From assembly GCA_965237485.1 (NCBI GenBank), contig CBDEFQ010000004.1, forward strand, positions 372,001 through 436,000: DNA of 64,000 nt, given 5' to 3'. The translations under genes and the position numbers were made by a program. This stretch comes from JAAELZ01 sp965237485 (GTDB taxonomy: Bacteria; Pseudomonadota; Gammaproteobacteria; Arenicellales; Poriferihabitantaceae). The notes beneath the pieces were generated by a model. It did no database searches and had not been told where the DNA came from. It saw only the letters and a list, made by a program, of their open reading frames with translations. Below, in pieces: positions 1-8,769 of the stretch. The number at the start of each line of letters is the position of its first letter. Positions within the stretch are counted from its first letter, which is position 1.

Positions 1-73
1 GTAGTCTGTAATTTAGAATTGAAGATGTAAACAAAGTGAAGAAAATACGCAGCCCACGTATACTTTGCCCGTT

Positions 74-442
74 ATGAAAACATTACTTATTATCGCGCAC
101 GGCAGCAAACGTGAACAATCGAACGAGGAAGTGCGCCAATTAGTGGTTTCGCTGCGACAAGCTGAAAATAATTATGACCGAATCACGTGCGCCTTTTTAG
201 AACTTGCCACACCCTCTATCCCCGACAGCTTGAAGCAAGCTATTTCACAAGGGGCTAGCAGCATAACGGTTATGCCCTATTTTCTTGCTGCTGGCAGGCA
301 CGTCGCCATCGACATACCCGAACGGGTAGCGGCCATTAAGGAATTACATCCTGAAGTTGAAATTTCGATTACGCCGCATCTTGGCCTAGCCCCAGAAATG
401 GTTGAGCTTGTGCTGGATCAAGCGGCTAAAGCCCAAGCCTAG
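74..442 (+). CDS. CbiX/SirB-like small chelatase
   Basis: Small single-domain protein of the CbiX family, which inserts Co(II) or Fe(II) into sirohydrochlorin. The N-terminus reads MKTLLIIAHGSK, with the AHGS motif whose His is a metal ligand in the family; a second conserved His lies in GRHVAIDIP about residue 75. At about 122 residues it has the size of the half-length CbiX(S) form rather than the two-domain enzyme. The ATG at 74 is preferred over an in-frame TTG at 65 because the conserved beta strand starts at MKTLL. It converges with the corrinoid uptake operon, its stop being 18 bp from the tonB stop. That suits a tetrapyrrole role, but cobalt versus iron cannot be settled from the sequence. 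Confidence 0.82.
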   Translation: MKTLLIIAHGSKREQSNEEVRQLVVSLRQAENNYDRITCAFLELATPSIPDSLKQAISQGASSITVMPYFLAAGRHVAIDIPERVAAIKELHPEVEISITPHLGLAPEMVELVLDQAAKAQA

Positions 443-460
443 AGCATATAAAACCCTGCA

Positions 461-1327
461 CTAACCTTGCCGTACGCGTTTAGGCTTACAGGCATTCCCC
501 AAACACTCGAGCTCAAATCTCACTGGCACCAAAACTTCACCTAGCGGCACAGGTGGTACAAATTGCCATTTGCGTGCGGCGTGTAAAGCCGCTTTATCGA
601 GAATTTTATGCGCACTTGATAAGTGTAATTTCGACGTCCTAACCCTGCCATTTTTATCCAGTTCAATTGCCACCACTGCAGTGCCAGATTTACGCTGCAA
701 TATGGCGTAATACGGATATTTTGGCCGCGTCATTTTTTTAACTTTGATATTTGCCGTGTCAAAATCTATGGGCTGAATATCGTCAACCAACTGGTAACCG
801 GTGCTTTGTAAAGCACTATTATTGCTGTCGCCCGAAATGTTATTTGATTTCCGCACAGACTGTTTTATTGCTTTGGCAACAGGCTGCTTCATTGCCGTTG
901 GCGTTTTAGCAATTGCCTTGGTTTTGCCTACTAATTTCGGCTTAGACCTAGGCTTCTGTGCAACCTCTTCAACGACCTTTAGTGAAGGGATACTTTTCAT
1001 GGGCGCGGCCATAGCCGACGCTACTTGTACTGAGGGGTTTATTTTTTTTACTTCAACCACAACCTGCGTTAATTGCTTGGCTTTTTTTGTTGAAATGATC
1101 TTCGACGCAGCTTGATGCGGACTCAGTCTTTTAGCTGTTTGCACAGGAGCAACTATCTGATCAACAACCTCGCTGCGCGCCGTTACCAGCTGCACAGAAA
1201 GCGTATTTGATAAGAGATTGGGCATCGGCAAACGCTCACTCACCCACCAAATAACGGCCAAGGCCGCTAAATGAACCAATGCCGAGCCAAACAATGACCA
1301 AGCTCTGGTGTTTAAGCCACCTATCAT
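461..1327 (-). CDS. tonB: TonB-like energy transducer
   Basis: 288-residue protein with one N-terminal transmembrane segment (about residues 10-30, AWSLFGSALVHLAALAVIWW), a long Lys/Pro/Ala-rich periplasmic spacer, and a C-terminal TonB domain from PKYPYYAILQ (about 200) to VPVRFELE. TonB couples the inner-membrane proton motive force to outer-membrane receptors. It is the last gene of btuB-btuF-btuC-btuD-tonB; its ATG overlaps the stop of the ATPase gene by 4 nt (ATGA), so it is probably translationally coupled and dedicated to the BtuB of this operon. No exbB/exbD is next to it, so it presumably uses a pair encoded elsewhere. Family is clear; exclusive partnership with BtuB is inferred. Confidence 0.88.
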   Translation of the reverse strand: MIGGLNTRAWSLFGSALVHLAALAVIWWVSERLPMPNLLSNTLSVQLVTARSEVVDQIVAPVQTAKRLSPHQAASKIISTKKAKQLTQVVVEVKKINPSVQVASAMAAPMKSIPSLKVVEEVAQKPRSKPKLVGKTKAIAKTPTAMKQPVAKAIKQSVRKSNNISGDSNNSALQSTGYQLVDDIQPIDFDTANIKVKKMTRPKYPYYAILQRKSGTAVVAIELDKNGRVRTSKLHLSSAHKILDKAALHAARKWQFVPPVPLGEVLVPVRFELECLGNACKPKRVRQG

Positions 1328-2082
1328 TGTTGCATTACGATTAGCTCGCCCTGGGCATAACTTATGCGCTGCGTTTGCACTTCAAAGTAACGATCTATGT
1401 TCGCCTTAGATAGCACATCAGCTGTATCGCCTTGCTCTATTAATTCGCCTTCATAAAGCAAGCTAGAGGTATGTGCATAAGCTAAAACATGGTTTAAATC
1501 GTGCAATACGACAATAATGGCTGTATCGGCATCTGCAATTTGACGCAAAGTCTGTAAGATCTTACTTTGGTATTTTATATCTAGGCCGTTTAGTGGTTCA
1601 TCCGCCAATAAACACAGGGGTTGAGCAACCATTGAACGCGCCAGAAGTACGCGCGCTTTCTCGCCTCCCGAAAGGGTATTAAAATTTTGCTTTTGCAATG
1701 CGCCCAAATCAAATTGATGTATTACAGTTTCTAGCGTTAGCGATTGAGCCCCAATATCCAAATGCGGCGCGGCTAACAAACCCACTTGAATTACTTGCTC
1801 AACGTTGAGTTCCCAATGGCATTGGCTTTGCTGCGGTAAATAGGCGATACGCGCCGCGCGTTGTGCTGGCGAATAAGCACTCAAGGTCTGCTGGTCAAAT
1901 TGCACTTCGCCCGATTGCAGTGGCACCAGCCCACACAAACTCTTGAGAAAAGTAGATTTTCCCGCTCCATTAGGACCAATAATGGCGTGCAAACCTTTAT
2001 TTGGAAACTGCGCGGTTATCGACTTAAGCAGCTGCCGATTGCCGACCTTCACCCCAACATTGGACGCAGAAATTAACTTCAT
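1324..2082 (-). CDS. btuD: Corrinoid/heme-type ABC transporter ATP-binding protein
   Basis: ABC ATPase of the BtuD/HmuV/FecE group. Walker A is GPNGAGKST, the signature motif is LSGGEKARV and Walker B is LCLLADEPL, followed by the H-loop His in VLHDLNH. The start is set at the ATG of MKLISASN, which overlaps the permease stop by 4 nt (ATGA), instead of a longer in-frame start 10 codons upstream. With the permease and binding protein just upstream it should form the inner-membrane vitamin B12 importer BtuC2D2F. Heme or siderophore importers have the same architecture; the cobalamin riboswitch in front of the operon decides for corrinoids. Confidence 0.88.
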   Translation of the reverse strand: MKLISASNVGVKVGNRQLLKSITAQFPNKGLHAIIGPNGAGKSTFLKSLCGLVPLQSGEVQFDQQTLSAYSPAQRAARIAYLPQQSQCHWELNVEQVIQVGLLAAPHLDIGAQSLTLETVIHQFDLGALQKQNFNTLSGGEKARVLLARSMVAQPLCLLADEPLNGLDIKYQSKILQTLRQIADADTAIIVVLHDLNHVLAYAHTSSLLYEGELIEQGDTADVLSKANIDRYFEVQTQRISYAQGELIVMQQ

Positions 2083-3107
2083 ACCACCGAGCGATGTTTG
2101 TTGAGGGACCATAGAAAAAATGGCCCACCCAATAAGGCCGTTAGAACACCGATTTTAAGTTCTGTTTGGGTAGGCAGTATTCGCACTGCAATATCCGCGA
2201 CCAACAGCAAAATTGCGCCAACCAATAGACTTGGAATCAACAGGGCATCTGGCCGATGCTTAACCCACGGGCGTACGATATGTGGCGCAATGAGTCCGAC
2301 AAAACCGATCGCGCCCGTCACGGCAACACTAGAGCCAACGCACAAGCCCACCGCAGTTACTATCTTTAAGCGCATGGTCTTGAGATTGGTACCCAAGGTT
2401 TGCGCCACTTCCTCGCCCAAAGAAAGCGCGTACAAGGCTCGCGCAGAAGATAGCAATAAGCACCATCCGACAAGCACAAACACAATAATAAGCACTACAT
2501 GATTAAAACCCCGACCCTCTAAGGAACCGAGCAGCCAAAACACGATCTCAAGCGCCGCGAATGGGCTAGGGGAAAGATTTAGCACCAGTGAGGTTGCGGC
2601 ACCAGCAAAGCTGGTGATGACCACGCCCGCCAATATAAATACCAAAGTATCTTCACTTTTTCTGACTAAGGCAAACAACAACACGACGCCTACAATTGCA
2701 CCGATCATCCCCGCCATAGGTAAATAAAAACTTCCGGCCGCTGCTAAACCCAGATACAGCACTACAACCGCACCTAAAGACGCCGTTGCGGTGGTGCCAA
2801 TAATGCCCGGGTCAACCAATGGATTTCGCAGCCAACCCTGCAAAGCTGCACCTGATAACCCTAAACTTCCACCCACGATCACAGCTAATAAAGCGCGGGG
2901 TAGACGCACCTGCCAAATAATAAGACGCATGACCTCTGGATCGGCTTGTGCAACTATGCCGTGTTGGAAACGACCAAACAATAATGATGCAGCAAAAGCC
3001 GCAATTAACACCCCTAAAAGTGAAAGATTTAAGCCGAAAGCTTGCCCAAACAGACGCTGATAGTGTGCGAAAAAAACGCTGCTATTAGTTGCCATTTTGC
3101 GATGCAT
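2079..3107 (-). CDS. btuC: FecCD-family corrinoid ABC permease
   Basis: About 340-residue polytopic permease of the FecCD/BtuC family, with about ten hydrophobic segments. Family motifs include RLPRALLAVIVGGSLGLSGA followed by LQGWLRNPLVDPGIIG, and GAIGFVGLIAPHIVR near the C-terminus. Two in-frame ATGs (3107 and 3095) both overlap the end of the binding-protein gene and neither has a convincing ribosome binding site, so the exact start is open. It carries the substrate across the inner membrane with the ATPase encoded downstream. Corrinoid specificity is inferred from the operon and riboswitch. Confidence 0.88.
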   Translation of the reverse strand: MHRKMATNSSVFFAHYQRLFGQAFGLNLSLLGVLIAAFAASLLFGRFQHGIVAQADPEVMRLIIWQVRLPRALLAVIVGGSLGLSGAALQGWLRNPLVDPGIIGTTATASLGAVVVLYLGLAAAGSFYLPMAGMIGAIVGVVLLFALVRKSEDTLVFILAGVVITSFAGAATSLVLNLSPSPFAALEIVFWLLGSLEGRGFNHVVLIIVFVLVGWCLLLSSARALYALSLGEEVAQTLGTNLKTMRLKIVTAVGLCVGSSVAVTGAIGFVGLIAPHIVRPWVKHRPDALLIPSLLVGAILLLVADIAVRILPTQTELKIGVLTALLGGPFFLWSLNKHRSVV

Positions 3108-3933
3108 TAGACAAACTAATTAGTATCTCTTGCTTTCTAATTTTCAAAGTTTGATAAGCAAGGGCCAAATGCGAAGATGGGCAAGACCAATACGCCTCCG
3201 GCACGACGACGTGGGCAGGTACTGCCTGTATGGCAGGGTGCGATAACCACTCGTGGGCACGGTCATAGAATGGGCTGCCTTGCGCGGTGATAATAACATC
3301 TGGCTTCAAGGCGATGATTTGTTCTAGCGATACACTGTGCCAAGCACCTAAATCAGCGGTTAAATTTTTGTAACCCGCCAAAGTAATGAGTTCATGCGTT
3401 AGTGTACCTCGGCCCACCGAATAGCCATTTGGGCTTAAATATATGGCCCCTAGTGGATCTGACTCAAGCACGGATTCTTCATCCGCTTGCAACGCGAGTT
3501 CAAGTGCTGCTATGCGTTGCTCAGCGCGTTCGGCTCTGCCAATTTTTGCGCCCAGTAAACGCATCGTCTCATACAATTGGGTAAGTGATTGCGCGGTAGG
3601 AACAGTGAAAGTGCTGATATCGAAACGCCTTAGCATGTCTAAGGTCATTATCGATGAATAAGGATTGGCGAGCACCATCGAGGGCCGGGCTGCGATTATT
3701 TCTTCAATTCTGCTGCTATTAATCTCAATTTGATCTATCTGCTGGACAATAGGAGAATAATGGCTGTCTTTAGAAAAATAAGAAAGCGATTGAATTTGGG
3801 TGCGGTCTGCCAGATCATACAAAAGTAGGTCGGAGCACAAGTTGATCGAAATTATCCCAGAGCTTAAAACAGGGGCGGATAGGAACAGCAGTAGGCCTAA
3901 ATAACCGCGCTGCTCGACCCACCCCTTGCGCAT
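3085..3933 (-). CDS. btuF: BtuF-like periplasmic corrinoid-binding protein
   Basis: Periplasmic binding protein of the BtuF/FhuD class (cluster A-III). After an N-terminal hydrophobic signal (GYLGLLLFLSAPVLSSG) it shows the usual pattern: ISINLCSDLLLYDL, then EEIIAARPSMVLANPYSS, and in the second lobe LEQIIALKPDVIITAQG. The ATG at 3933 fits the operon best: the stop of btuB and this ATG interlock as TAATG. A longer start 10 codons upstream would place charged residues ahead of the signal. It delivers substrate from BtuB to the BtuCD permease. The protein is about 282 residues, normal for the family. Confidence 0.85.
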   Translation of the reverse strand: MRKGWVEQRGYLGLLLFLSAPVLSSGIISINLCSDLLLYDLADRTQIQSLSYFSKDSHYSPIVQQIDQIEINSSRIEEIIAARPSMVLANPYSSIMTLDMLRRFDISTFTVPTAQSLTQLYETMRLLGAKIGRAERAEQRIAALELALQADEESVLESDPLGAIYLSPNGYSVGRGTLTHELITLAGYKNLTADLGAWHSVSLEQIIALKPDVIITAQGSPFYDRAHEWLSHPAIQAVPAHVVVPEAYWSCPSSHLALAYQTLKIRKQEILISLSNASQNGN

Positions 3934-5828
3934 TAGAACTGTGCGCTCACACCGAATAACCACTTACGGCTAGGTATAGAAAAGCCAAAAATATTTTCGT
4001 ATTCTTCGTCTAGTGCATTTTCCACGCGCCCATGCAGTGACACAGCATCGTTTAGTTGGTAACTCACAATGGCGTCAAGCAACGTATAGCTGTCCAAAGT
4101 AACGTCAACGCCATTAGCAAAGTCTGTGTCTAACTGGCTACCAGTATGAGACAAGTCAATCCGTGTAGTTAGGCGGTTAGCCATGCTCTTATTAGTGATA
4201 CTCAAGCTGGCAACATTTTCAGGCCGGCGAATCTCAGCATTGCCTTCTCCATCCTCAGAATCAGTATTAGTCCAAGCCGCAGTTAGCTGCGTATTTTCAC
4301 TTAAGGCTGCCGTAATGGCTAACTCAATGCCGCTTCGCTCGCTAGCCATTTCAAGATTTCTTACCGTAGAGGTGAAATCAGGGTTGAACACGGTGCGAAT
4401 TTCATTTTCTAAATTGGCCTGAAAATAAGTGATATCCAACACAACGGCATCATTAGCAAAACGGTGCTCGTAGCCCAAGTCAAAGCCCAAAGACTCTTCA
4501 GGTTTTAGATTGGAGTTACCAATGAAACTGGCTGGGAAGAAACCGTAAGTCTCAACGAAAGAAGGATTGGTAACGCCTGAGCCGATGCTAGCATGTACCT
4601 TGCCACTACCGGTTAGATAAGCAGTAGTCAAACGAAAGGTAGTGCTGTCATCGAACGCTTCGTTTGAATCGTGGCGAATAGATGCCGAACCAAATAAGCC
4701 ACCCGCTGAAGCGTAGCGATACTCAGCAGCCGCTGAGTAGCCGGTGGTCTCTTGAGACTGATTACTTGGGTCGGTTGCGGTTGCGCCGATTTGATTGTAG
4801 TCATTGTTTTCGGCTTCAATCAGCGCAGAAAAACCACTGCTTTGCGTTGCTGCCCAGTCACCTTGCCAGCTTAGCTTTATCTTTTTCCCAGAAGTCGTGC
4901 TTTTACCAAAAGAGGCTGAGTTGAACTTATTTTCAATATCGGCTAAAGAAGCGCGGAAGGTGCTATCAAAAGCAGCATGCTGCTTTTTAAGCTTGATCTG
5001 CGCGAAAGTTTGACTGTCTTCTTGCTCATCACTTTGGTCGATGGTTTGACCATAAGTGGGTGAAGTGAAGTCGAAATCAGTCCCATCAATGTCTAAGTTT
5101 GATTCAGTAATGCGCAGTGAGGCATCTAATTGCGTAGTACTATTTAACGCAGTGCCGTAAGAAATTGCCGCGGTAGTGTTGTCGTAGCCATCGTCCTCAG
5201 ACCCTGAACTAGCAACAGAAAAACCGTCACTTTTGTTGGTCTCCAATGCCAACTTATAATGGCTATTTTCACTCCCACCTTGGGTGTGCAAGCTTAGCTG
5301 TTGCGTATTATCACTGCCAAACTCAATACCCGCCCTTGAGCCGTGAGTGCCCTCACCAGTATAAGTGTAAATATTAATTACACCAGCTAATGCATCGCTA
5401 CCGGTTAGTGCACTTTGCGGACCGCGAATAATTTCTATCCGCTCAATGTCGCTGACCACTAAGCCAGAGAAAAAGGCACCACTACCCGTCGCCGCATTAT
5501 TCACTTCTATGCCATCAATACGCACTAACACATGATTCGCTTCAGCGCCGCGCATACGAATATCAGTTAAGCTGCCCTTTCCGGAAACGCGCGAAACGCT
5601 CAAACCTGGTACTAGGCGTAAAATATCAGCAAGATGCGTAGCTTTGCTGTCACGTATCGTTGCTTCGTCAATAACCGTTACCGCACTGCCAACTTTCTCG
5701 GCACTGATGGGGGTGAAGTTAGCGCTGATGACAAGTTCGTCAAGCGTGTTGTCTTGCGCAAAACCAGTTGGGGATTGTGCAAGGATTAGAGCGATCATGC
5801 TCAAAGAAGAAATTGTTGAATTGTTCAT
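3933..5828 (-). CDS. btuB: BtuB-like TonB-dependent outer-membrane receptor
   Basis: 631-residue TonB-dependent receptor. A signal peptide (residues 1-24, ending GFAQ) is followed by a TonB-box-like segment (LDELVISAN), a plug domain with ILRLVPGLSVSR and RIEIIRGPQSALTGSDALAG, and a long beta barrel. The barrel ends KWLFGVSAQF, with the terminal Phe required for barrel insertion. Length and motifs match BtuB. It imports corrinoids across the outer membrane using TonB. First gene of a five-gene operon in which all downstream genes overlap; a cobalamin riboswitch lies in its leader. The substrate is inferred from the riboswitch, since TonB receptors are hard to distinguish by sequence alone. 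Confidence 0.92.
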   Translation of the reverse strand: MNNSTISSLSMIALILAQSPTGFAQDNTLDELVISANFTPISAEKVGSAVTVIDEATIRDSKATHLADILRLVPGLSVSRVSGKGSLTDIRMRGAEANHVLVRIDGIEVNNAATGSGAFFSGLVVSDIERIEIIRGPQSALTGSDALAGVINIYTYTGEGTHGSRAGIEFGSDNTQQLSLHTQGGSENSHYKLALETNKSDGFSVASSGSEDDGYDNTTAAISYGTALNSTTQLDASLRITESNLDIDGTDFDFTSPTYGQTIDQSDEQEDSQTFAQIKLKKQHAAFDSTFRASLADIENKFNSASFGKSTTSGKKIKLSWQGDWAATQSSGFSALIEAENNDYNQIGATATDPSNQSQETTGYSAAAEYRYASAGGLFGSASIRHDSNEAFDDSTTFRLTTAYLTGSGKVHASIGSGVTNPSFVETYGFFPASFIGNSNLKPEESLGFDLGYEHRFANDAVVLDITYFQANLENEIRTVFNPDFTSTVRNLEMASERSGIELAITAALSENTQLTAAWTNTDSEDGEGNAEIRRPENVASLSITNKSMANRLTTRIDLSHTGSQLDTDFANGVDVTLDSYTLLDAIVSYQLNDAVSLHGRVENALDEEYENIFGFSIPSRKWLFGVSAQF

Positions 5829-5934
5829 TTACAAATAACCAGTAGCCCACCGCAACACGCACCGTATTACCAATGGATTAATAATTGCTGAAATCGGGGT
5901 TTTGAATGGTCTGCGCGCAAGCTAGGATTGCGAG

Positions 5935-6140
5935 CGAAACACACCGACACCCCGTCGGCGGCACCACCAACTGAAATAGGTCTCCTGGCTTACGTGTCGT
6001 CGCTTTATTTGACCTTCCCGGACTTAATCTAGTGGTGATTCAAAAAAACTCTTCGCTTACAGTTGCGGGGGCAGCCAAGGCTTTGTACCTTGTTCCCTTG
6101 ATTTCAATTGAGCCGCAAGTTTAGGCAGTTTGATTACGGC
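5935..6140 (-). promoter_or_regulatory. Cobalamin (AdoCbl) riboswitch in the btuB leader
   Basis: On the minus strand the leader contains the conserved blocks in the right order. First comes AAATCAAGGGAACAAGGT, equivalent to the GGGAA..GGTGCAA core. Then comes CTGCCCCCGCAACTGTAAGC (about 6053-6073), and then the B12 box AAGCCAGGAGACCTA (about 5977-5992). A short GC hairpin follows toward btuB (about 5944-5956) and may be part of the kissing loop or expression platform. Binding of coenzyme B12 would repress the transporter operon. Edges are approximate. Confidence 0.93.
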
Positions 6141-6275
6141 GGTCAAGTGAAGGGTCGCATTCAGCCTACTGCGTGTCCGCTGAAGAATCATACTATTTAG
6201 CAGCGTTTTCAAGGGCACTCTTTTACAGCTTAGCTGTCATAAACTGTAAGATTTATACATCCACATATTAAGTAT

Positions 6276-7085
6276 ATGAAGAATAGTTTTAAGCAGTATT
6301 TACCCGCACTATTTGGCACCATCATTTTCATCCATGCCCAACTTGGAATGGCCGCCAAAACATGGGGAGTTGCGGCGTCAGAGCCAAGTGTAATAATCGA
6401 TCACTCACCGTGGGATAAACTACTCAAACAATATCTTAGTACCGACCCATCCGGCTTGAATCTGTTTGATTACGCAACGATGAGTGAAGCTCAATTCACT
6501 GAACTTACTCAGTACGTCGAATCCTTAGAAAACGCGGATGTTAGCCTCTTTACCAAAGCCCAACAAAAAGCCTTTTGGATTAACCTATATAACGCATTGA
6601 CCGTTAAAACAATTGTTGCGCATTACCCGATCAAGAGCATCAAAGATATTTCGTTTGGCTTGCTCAGTTTTGGGCCTTGGGATGAAGAACTCGTTAAGGT
6701 GAGCGATAAAGAGCTTAGCCTCAATGACATCGAGCACGAAATTCTCAGGCCGATATTCGAAGACAGTCGCATTCACTATGCAGTGAATTGCGCTGCAATT
6801 GGGTGCCCGAATTTGCAAACAGACGCATTTACCGCTGAAAATACCGAAAGTTTACTCGACCAAGCTGCGAAGCAATTTATCAATCACCCTAGAGGTGTCA
6901 GAGTTGAAGATGACGAGCTTGTTTTGTCAAGCATCTATAATTGGTATGAAGAAGATTTTGGTGAAGACGAAGAAGAAGTTATTGAGCATATAAAGCAATT
7001 TGCCAAGCCTGAATTAGTTGAGCAACTGACCCGCATCGATGAAGTAGAAGACTACCAGTACGATTGGTGCTTAAACCAGCCATAG
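6276..7085 (+). CDS. DUF547 exported protein
   Basis: 269-residue protein with an N-terminal signal segment (FGTIIFIHAQLGMAA) and a full DUF547 domain. Family landmarks are AFWINLYNALTVK (about residues 105-117), HYAVNCAAIGCPNL (about 167-180) and SSIYNWYEEDFG (about 225-236). DUF547 proteins are widespread in Proteobacteria and have no settled biochemical role; the conserved Asn, Cys and Tyr residues suggest an enzyme. Acidic C-terminal stretch (DEEEVIEH). The glycosyltransferase gene begins right after or slightly inside its 3' end, so the two may be cotranscribed. Confidence 0.85.
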   Translation: MKNSFKQYLPALFGTIIFIHAQLGMAAKTWGVAASEPSVIIDHSPWDKLLKQYLSTDPSGLNLFDYATMSEAQFTELTQYVESLENADVSLFTKAQQKAFWINLYNALTVKTIVAHYPIKSIKDISFGLLSFGPWDEELVKVSDKELSLNDIEHEILRPIFEDSRIHYAVNCAAIGCPNLQTDAFTAENTESLLDQAAKQFINHPRGVRVEDDELVLSSIYNWYEEDFGEDEEEVIEHIKQFAKPELVEQLTRIDEVEDYQYDWCLNQP

Positions 7086-7087
7086 TC

Positions 7088-7786
7088 GTGATAAACGGGC
7101 GAACGACAGCAGTTATTATTCCTGCTCTTAACGAAGAGCAGTCGATTGCAAAAGTGATTGCTGATTTACCCACATGTTTCGACCAGATCATCGTTGTGGA
7201 TAACGGCTCAATCGATGCCACTGCCCACCAAGCCCAAAAATCCGGCGCGCAGGTTGTTTACGAACCACAGCCTGGGTATGGGTCAGCTTGTCTTGCCGGC
7301 ATTGCGCAATCCAACGCCGAGGTTATTGCCTTTATTGACGGCGACTACAGTGACTACCCTGCAGACTTAGAACCGTTGGTTGAAGCTATTTCCTCCAAAG
7401 AGGCACACTTGGCTATCGGTGTACGTACACCTAAACAATGCCAGAAGCACGCAATGCCTTGGCATCAACGGACTGGTAATTGGGCAATGTGCTGCTTGAT
7501 AAAACTTTTACACGGCAAACATTTTTCTGACTTAGGGCCAATGCGCTGTATTGACGCAAAGGCGTTGGCTATGCTCAATATGCAAGACAAAGATTACGGC
7601 TGGACGGCGGAAATGCAAATCAAAGCGCATCAGCAAAAACTGGTGGTCAATGAATTTCCAGTGGGATATCGGCCACGAATTGGAACATCCAAAATTTCAG
7701 GCACCGTGAAAGGTACGTTGATGGCGGCCTACAAAATCTGTTACTGGACTTTTAAACTGTTGATCAATCGGCCAATCAAGGCTTAA
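7088..7786 (+). CDS. Family 2 glycosyltransferase (DPM1-like)
   Basis: Cytoplasmic GT-A glycosyltransferase of family 2, related to dolichol/polyprenyl-phosphate glycosyltransferases. TAVIIPALNEEQSI is the nucleotide-binding strand, IIVVDNGSIDATA and AFIDGDYSDYPAD give the DxD-type metal/nucleotide motif, and DLGPMRCI and DYGWTAEMQIKA are the acceptor-site signatures. No C-terminal transmembrane pair is visible, so it is the short soluble form. The start is uncertain: a TTG at 7064 would overlap the DUF547 gene, and the GTG at 7088 follows that stop directly. The acceptor and donor sugar cannot be predicted. Confidence 0.85.
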   Translation: MINGRTTAVIIPALNEEQSIAKVIADLPTCFDQIIVVDNGSIDATAHQAQKSGAQVVYEPQPGYGSACLAGIAQSNAEVIAFIDGDYSDYPADLEPLVEAISSKEAHLAIGVRTPKQCQKHAMPWHQRTGNWAMCCLIKLLHGKHFSDLGPMRCIDAKALAMLNMQDKDYGWTAEMQIKAHQQKLVVNEFPVGYRPRIGTSKISGTVKGTLMAAYKICYWTFKLLINRPIKA

Positions 7787-7831
7787 ATACATCAACCTAT
7801 TTTCGGACCAAAGGTAGAAAACTCTTAAGTA

Positions 7832-8662
7832 ATGAAAAAACGATCAATTTTAAAATTGTATAACAGCCAAGCCACCAGCGATGGCGATGGGGTAAAAATT
7901 CGCCGCATTGCAACACATGGAAACATAGCAGCTCTAGACCCATTTCTATTGATAGACGAAATTGCCTCTGACGATGCGGCTGACTATAACGGCGGATTTC
8001 CGTCTCACCCGCATCGTGGTTTTGAGACTGTGACCTATATGTTGGAAGGTGCGTTTACCCATAAGGACCACATGGGCAACGAGGGGCATTTACGTGCTGG
8101 CGGCGTGCAATGGATGACTGCGGGCAAAGGCGTTATTCATTCAGAAATGCCCGAGCAAGATGAAGGTCGCTTACACGGTTTTCAGCTATGGGTAAACCTG
8201 CCCGCCAAAGATAAGATGCAGCCCGCAAGATATCAGGAATTTGACCCAGAAAGTATTCCTGAACTACCGCTCGATGGTGACGGGCTCGTAAGAGTTATCG
8301 CTGGCAATCTATTAGGCGCTACAGGCCCTGTCACTAAAGTGGCGACCGATCCTTCATTCTTCGACATTCGCTTGGCCTCGAACGTCGACATTGAAATACC
8401 GACTGCCACAACGCACAACGCCATGTTGTTGGTCTACAAAGGAGCCGTTTCTGTCGAGAACCAAATCGTGAAGAAGGGACAACTCGCTCAACTTAAAGAA
8501 GGCGACTTTGTTAAGGTAACTGGTATAGAAGAAGCTGGCTTTCTGTTTTTAAGCGCAGCACCAATCAACGAGCCTATCGCCAACTATGGCCCATTTGTAA
8601 TGAACACCAAAGAAGAGATCGAACAGGCCATCAGCGATTATCGTGCTGGTGTATTAACCTAG
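7832..8662 (+). CDS. Pirin family protein
   Basis: 276-residue bicupin of the pirin family. The N-terminal cupin has the metal-binding set in FPSHPHRGFETVTYMLEG and HKDHMGNEG, with GGVQWMTAGKGVIHSEMP just after. Bacterial pirins such as YhhW act as quercetin 2,3-dioxygenases in vitro or as redox/metal sensors; the physiological role here is unknown. A purine-rich site (AGGTAG) lies about 15 nt ahead of the ATG. Not obviously in an operon with the dehydratase 107 bp downstream. Confidence 0.9.
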   Translation: MKKRSILKLYNSQATSDGDGVKIRRIATHGNIAALDPFLLIDEIASDDAADYNGGFPSHPHRGFETVTYMLEGAFTHKDHMGNEGHLRAGGVQWMTAGKGVIHSEMPEQDEGRLHGFQLWVNLPAKDKMQPARYQEFDPESIPELPLDGDGLVRVIAGNLLGATGPVTKVATDPSFFDIRLASNVDIEIPTATTHNAMLLVYKGAVSVENQIVKKGQLAQLKEGDFVKVTGIEEAGFLFLSAAPINEPIANYGPFVMNTKEEIEQAISDYRAGVLT

Positions 8663-8769
8663 TGTAGTGTCCAGAAGAGTTCATCAATTTGAATGAGGTT
8701 GTAAATAAAATTCCTAACCAATGAAAGGTGTTCTGATACGCTCCAGTATCCGCCAAATAAACCCGACCA

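Noticed and set aside
801..1115. Plus-strand 104-codon frame with hydrophobic translation
   Set aside because: It lies wholly antisense to the tonB gene and shows no independent start signal.
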